The notes under the pieces were generated by a model, which saw only the letters and a program-made list of their open reading frames with translations, was not told where the DNA came from and made no database searches. Of a DNA stretch of 11,028 nucleotides, positions 7,469-11,028 are shown one piece after another; the stretch's first letter is position 1; each line of letters begins with the position of its first letter. Source of the stretch: Vairimorpha ceranae (Eukaryota; Microsporidia; Nosematidae); assembly GCF_000988165.1 (NCBI RefSeq), contig NW_020169404.1, positions 1 to 11,028 of the forward strand, in the 5' to 3' direction. Made by a program: the position numbers and the translations under genes.

Positions 7469-8226
7469 CTAAAAATCTAAAAAACTTTCGATGATACGAC
7501 AATAATTTAAGTATATATCCTCATATTCATGCCACAATTCTATCGGCTTTTCTTTGTTACCAATATATAAATATGTATCATAATAGTCAAAGATCCATTT
7601 TTGTTTTGTAACAAAACCATAAGAGCCTTTTATCTGTTCTTCTAAAAACAATAGTGTCAAATAATACTTTTTTATGTTTTTTATATCTAAATGTTAAGGA
7701 AAAATTTGCATTAATGAATAAAATACATTTAGCTTTTTGTAAAATCTTTTTAAACTTTTTCTTTTGCCAAACTAACATTTTTTTGACTCAATGTTAATTT
7801 TCTGAGATTTTGTACGAATTGGATTAAATATAAAGTTTTCTGTTATTGAAAAAAAATATCATAAATTGTTTTAAATTCTTGTATAGTAGTATTTATATCT
7901 TTCCATAAAATCTTTTTGCTGGAACGTGGAAATATAACATCCAAATCGCCGATGTTGTCGTTTATATACTTTTTTAATTTATTACAAAATAAGATTGTAT
8001 TTCTATCACAGTTATTTTTGTCGCAGATGGAGCTTTTCAAAATAAACATTTTAATTTTATTACATATTAATTCATCACTCAAGTTTAATAACATGTATAA
8101 AAATTCTTTTTCAATAGGATCATATTGTTCTATAAGAGGATCAATAGCAAACAATGTATTTATCGAAATCCTGGTAGTATTAACAAACTCAATGCTTAGC
8201 ATAAAAAATATTAATTTGAGTTTCAT
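7469..8226 (-). pseudogene. Decayed tandem paralogue of the 323-residue secreted protein
   Basis: The first 127 codons (8226 down to 7843) are open and start with a signal peptide (MKLKLIFFMLSIEFVNT). They then show the same order of features as the intact gene, for example KYINDNI against FIDNNI and FKTIYDIF against FKYVYQAF. The frame is broken by TAA at 7843-7845, but the same frame continues to resemble the paralogue until about 7775. Homology then moves to another frame (shift between 7752 and 7774, in an A-rich tract). A second TAA (7694-7696) replaces a lysine codon within QIFP-stop-HLDIKN, where the intact gene has QIIPKHLNIKN. The final block reads KKYYLTLLFLEEQIKG against EKEYVLALFFLKKRLQG. 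The frame ends at 7469, and the last quarter of the family seems missing. The promoter motif is intact, so a truncated 127-residue secreted product could still be made. Confidence 0.78.
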
Positions 8227-8235
8227 AAATAAAGA

Positions 8236-8244
8236 GGGGGATAA
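8236..8244 (-). promoter_or_regulatory. CCC-type initiator TTATCCCCC of the decayed secreted copy
   Basis: On the minus strand TTATCCCCC lies nine bases before the ATG at 8226. It contains the octamer found before eS12 and the 421-residue gene, so the promoter has outlived the reading frame. Confidence 0.6.
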
Positions 8245-8554
8245 AAAAAAAGAATTTATACTTTTTCAAATTTTTTAATAAAAATTTCAGAGGAATTATA
8301 ATCAAAATTTTTGAAAAGTGTATTAAAAACAATTAAAAAGTGTTATTAATCTTTAAATAATTTTCACTGTGATAAATTAAACATTTAATCGCAAAATTAT
8401 AATTTAAAAAAGATAATAAATTTAGCGTTTAGAAAAATATTAATTTTGATGTAATACCAAATATTACACGTGAAAAAATAAAAATTTTTTTTATTTTATT
8501 TAAAATAAATAATTCAGCTATAAACATTGACCTTAATAATATTTTGTAATTTAA

Positions 8555-8909
8555 CCTGGTTTATACATATTCTCGGAAAATAGTACACTGCTGGCCCGTT
8601 TGGGTCTGAAAGACTTAGAAGAGGTATTTATAAATGACATTCTTGTTTATTCAGTATTTCTTTTTATAGTTTTACATGAAACATGTAAACAAACAAATAA
8701 ACACGCTTAAGACATTGTGGTTTCGTTCGTATCTGAAGCTACTGGTTGGTTTCATCCAACACATATTTCAATATATATTAAAAACCATAAGATATGATAT
8801 TGTAAAGAATTACACTTTAGAGATGCTCAGTTGCATTTATCAAAATAAATATATTTTTTTTTCATGTCAAAGTAATTTTACAAAAAATTATTTTTGTATG
8901 TATACATAA
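8555..8909 (+). pseudogene. Degenerate Ty3/Gypsy-like reverse transcriptase fragment
   Basis: The frame open from 8555 reads LEEVFINDILVYS at 8615-8653. This matches the catalytic strand of Ty3/Gypsy reverse transcriptases, normally (Y/F)xDDILVYS, but the first catalytic Asp is Asn. About 50 bases on, in a different frame (ATG 8676), NTLKTLWFRSYLKLLVGFI resembles the downstream 'TLK-LRSFLGLxGYYRRFI' segment of the same family. In a complete enzyme these blocks are several tens of residues farther apart, so an internal deletion and a frameshift are inferred. The rest of the 77-codon frame up to 8909 has no recognisable similarity. The local GC bump at 8573-8625 also suits an imported element. 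Polymerase activity is impossible as it stands. Confidence 0.5.
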
Positions 8910-8910
8910 T

Positions 8911-9157
8911 CGTACATATTGCCACAAAGATCTTTATTTTATTATAATAAAAATATAAAATAATTAAAATAAATCATTAAAGTTTTTAATTGAAGCCAAA
9001 AATATTTCTCCTCCTCCTTAATGAACAAAAAATTAGGCAATACTACATAATTTTAAGTTGCTTTACTTTATTTTTCTACTTTCAGAATTTTAAACTTGAG
9101 TCACATTTGTATTCATATATTTAGTTATAAAAGAAGAATAAAAAAGAAATCTATTAG
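8911..9157. other. Non-coding AT-rich stretch after the RT relic
   Basis: I see no gene, repeat pair or long terminal repeat here; a CTCCTCCTCC pyrimidine patch near 9009-9018 is the only compositional break. Confidence 0.4.
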
Positions 9158-9358
9158 GCTTTAAAACATTCTTATAGCTTTTTACTTAAGAAATCAATAA
9201 ACAGTAATCTACATGATAAATGTAAAGAGAAAATTGAAGTTATTATTTTAGGCAAGCTTGACTCATTACAGACTTATATTGTACATACAATTAAAGCAAA
9301 ATTTAACTTATATGATTTAATAAGCCTGATAATGCAAAGTTTCATAATAACCCTGTAA
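9158..9358 (+). other. ATG-less 66-codon open frame, possible gene relic
   Basis: The frame runs from after the TAG at 9155-9157 to the TAA at 9356-9358 with no useful start codon. The middle reads CKEKIEVIILGKLDSLQTYI, with a balanced, protein-like composition and codons such as GGC, CTT, GAC and CAG that are rarer in the flanks. It lies about 250 bases after the reverse transcriptase scrap on the same strand and could be part of the same dead element, or chance. I recognise no family. Confidence 0.22.
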
Positions 9359-9599
9359 AATACTTTGCCATAGAAATTTAAAAAAAAGTGCTGAAAGATA
9401 TGGCTTCTAAAAAATTAATTTTTTTTTGTAAAAATACTAAAAGAAAAGGGTCAAAAAGAAGAATTTTTTGGTAAATCTGTAACATAACTCAATCTTAAAA
9501 ATTTTTGGCTTTATGAATGTTAAATTTAAAAAAAGTAACTAATAAAAAATAAAAAATTATATTAAAAATAAAAGAACTTTTATTACAATAAATATCTAT

Positions 9600-10057
9600 T
9601 TAAATAGAACTTCCAGTTGATGATTCAAAGTTATAATCTCCGCTGTCCTTTGCTGCTACGCTATACGATACATGAGTTTTTATGCATAAATAAATACCAT
9701 ACGCTTCACATTTAGTAAAACAAGTCACTATTTTTTCATTCTTGTAACAAAATTTACAATTGGATCGTTTATCTAAATAAATAGGTAAATGATGCTTCTT
9801 TGGCTCACTTTCAAAATCTAAACAGAATAACTTCCGCTTTTATTAATAAAATCGAAATGTAAAAGCTTTGTCTTATAAAAATTTATTGAATAAAGTGATT
9901 AACAATTATGCAACAAAGCTTCAAATATAGTTAAGGAATCGTTGTATCCACCTGGGGTATTCGCGAGGAATGCGCCAGTGCCGAGGTACTTCTCTATAAT
10001 CCTCATTATTTTGGCATCTGTTCCATCCGGTCCCTTAAAATAAAATTTGCTTTTATT
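9600..10057 (-). pseudogene. piggyBac-like transposase relic (two blocks)
   Basis: Two minus-strand open blocks lie in the order expected for a piggyBac (DDE_Tnp_1_7) transposase. Block 1 (10057 to 9902, 52 codons) contains FKGPDGTDAK, then IMRIIEKYLGTGAFL and SLTIFEALL. This resembles the core segment 'vvlkLlepYLgkGhtl-DNyYtS-laeyLL', although the catalytic DN motif is replaced by a NTPGGYNDS stretch. Block 2 (9839 to 9603, 79 codons, another frame) contains HHLPIYLDKRSNCKFCYKN, then TCFTKCEAYGIYLCI. This matches the C-terminal HLP...R..C..C...C..C...LC cysteine-rich domain, with one expected Cys changed to Tyr and the final CF..YH replaced by HVSY. Most of the sequence that normally separates the blocks is absent, stops flank both, and the N-terminal part is not visible. 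GC content is clearly above the surroundings. The element is dead. Confidence 0.6.
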
Positions 10058-11028
10058 TTATAATGATTCGTTCTTATATTTCCTATTCCCGCTTCCGAAG
10101 ATGTTTTCTTTTAGCATAATTTGTGAGAGTTTTCTTTTTTATAATTTTTATAAAAAATTTAAACCAATAAAAGCATAATAATAATTCTCATAAAGAAAGC
10201 AACAAATTATAATACTTTAAAGGTTGTAACTAAATAATTGTCACAAATTGTCTTTAACAATTAGTTATTTAAAAATGCATGTAGTTATTGACAATAATAC
10301 CACAATATTCAAAAAGTACAAACTAAGTAAAAAGAATTTATGCAGAACAAAGTTATCAATTTCTTATTTATATCGTATCCCTAGTTCAAAATTAAACTGG
10401 CATGCTTAACTACAAAATTTTTCAGTCTACCTTTTCGCTCCCTTCAACTAAAAAACATTTGAATTTTGTATAAGTATTAAGGCTATTAAATTTTTATTTT
10501 TGATGAAAATTGCAAAGCAAATTAAAAATTCTACTCATTATGTTATACTTTTACAAATACATAGTACCGGCAAAAATCTTTTTTGAGGTTAAAATTTACT
10601 AAAATTGAGAACTGGATTCTAAGTTTGATTTGTAAAACGACAAAGGCGTTGTATATTAAGCGTTAACTTTGAGAATAAAATTTTATGTTTGTAAAAACAA
10701 AGTAGAATGCAGCTCATATAAACTATTAAAAATATTTTAATCTAACACGCAGCAAGATTAATGATTACTGTTTTTAAAAAAAGAAAAATGAGTTAAATAT
10801 TATTTTAATTAATAACAAGAAAAGTTTAATATCCTGTTGATAAATAAACAATACAATAAACTTTAATGTCATGATACAGCCAGAACATGATCATCATCAA
10901 ATGTTTGTTTAGTCACTTTTTTGTTTACAAACAATTAATTAATAAAGATTGTTTTGTGGCTTCTCTTTCTTTTTATCTAAATTTAATGTTTTTAATTTAT
11001 TTATTTAATTTATTTTTTAATATATTGT
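10058..11028. other. AT-rich sequence to the right edge, no supported gene
   Basis: If the piggyBac relic were full length its N-terminal half would lie here, but I cannot recognise it. In-frame codons continue for a short way above the TAA at 10058-10060 (NRKYKNES) without a clear match. A 44-codon plus-strand ORF at 10275-10409 has no start motif. The last 250 bases are simple AT-rich DNA. Confidence 0.4.

Noticed and set aside
7587..7778. 63-codon minus-strand ORF overlapping the decayed secreted copy
   Set aside because: Its frame does not match the intact paralogue; homology runs through the other frames, so this is a shadow.
7916..8278. 120-codon plus-strand ORF
   Set aside because: Antisense to the N-terminal part of the decayed secreted gene, which has the signal peptide, the promoter motif and similarity to its paralogue.
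10275..10409. 44-codon plus-strand ORF
   Set aside because: No start motif, short, no recognisable product.
10365..10450. Possible decayed 5S rRNA on the minus strand (TAGTTAAGC followed by GAACTAGGG)
   Set aside because: Only two short resemblances; the rest of the molecule and a terminal T-run in the right place are missing.

Overview
The window looks like a stretch of a compact-lineage but gene-poor microsporidian nuclear genome. Three things suggest this: very high A+T, intronless genes, and a short C-run (TTATCCCC or ACCC) placed 1 to 9 bases before the start codon of every convincing gene, which is the CCC-type initiator known from Microsporidia. The one universally recognisable gene, ribosomal protein eS12 (3552-3947), is clearly eukaryotic. 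The species cannot be named from sequence alone.

Layout. 1-182: C-terminal end of an unidentified gene entering from the left (+). 183-1389: non-coding, except for an ATG-less 94-codon open frame with a GC-rich core (386-670). 1390-2655: a 421-residue cytosolic-looking protein of unknown function (+). 3079-3417 (-) and 3552-3947 (+): a thioredoxin-fold protein and eS12, transcribed divergently from a 134-base shared upstream region, with the same CCCTTAAATG block at both starts. 3948-5336: mostly non-coding, with one weak small ORF (3980-4186). 5337-6308 (-): a 323-residue secreted protein. 7469-8226 (-): a decayed tandem paralogue of that gene that still carries its promoter motif and signal peptide but is broken by two nonsense codons and a frameshift. 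8279-11028: a transposon graveyard with a Ty3/Gypsy-like reverse transcriptase scrap (8555-8909, +) and a piggyBac-like transposase relic (9600-10057, -).

The genes do not form an operon or pathway. They appear to be independent monocistronic units: two housekeeping genes (translation and redox), one unknown cytosolic protein, and a lineage-specific secreted family with one live and one dead copy. I see no convincing tRNA, rRNA, CRISPR array or defence system. The most informative observations are the live/dead secreted paralogue pair, the shared start-site motif and the two transposon relics. No strong candidate for an entirely new biological system was found.
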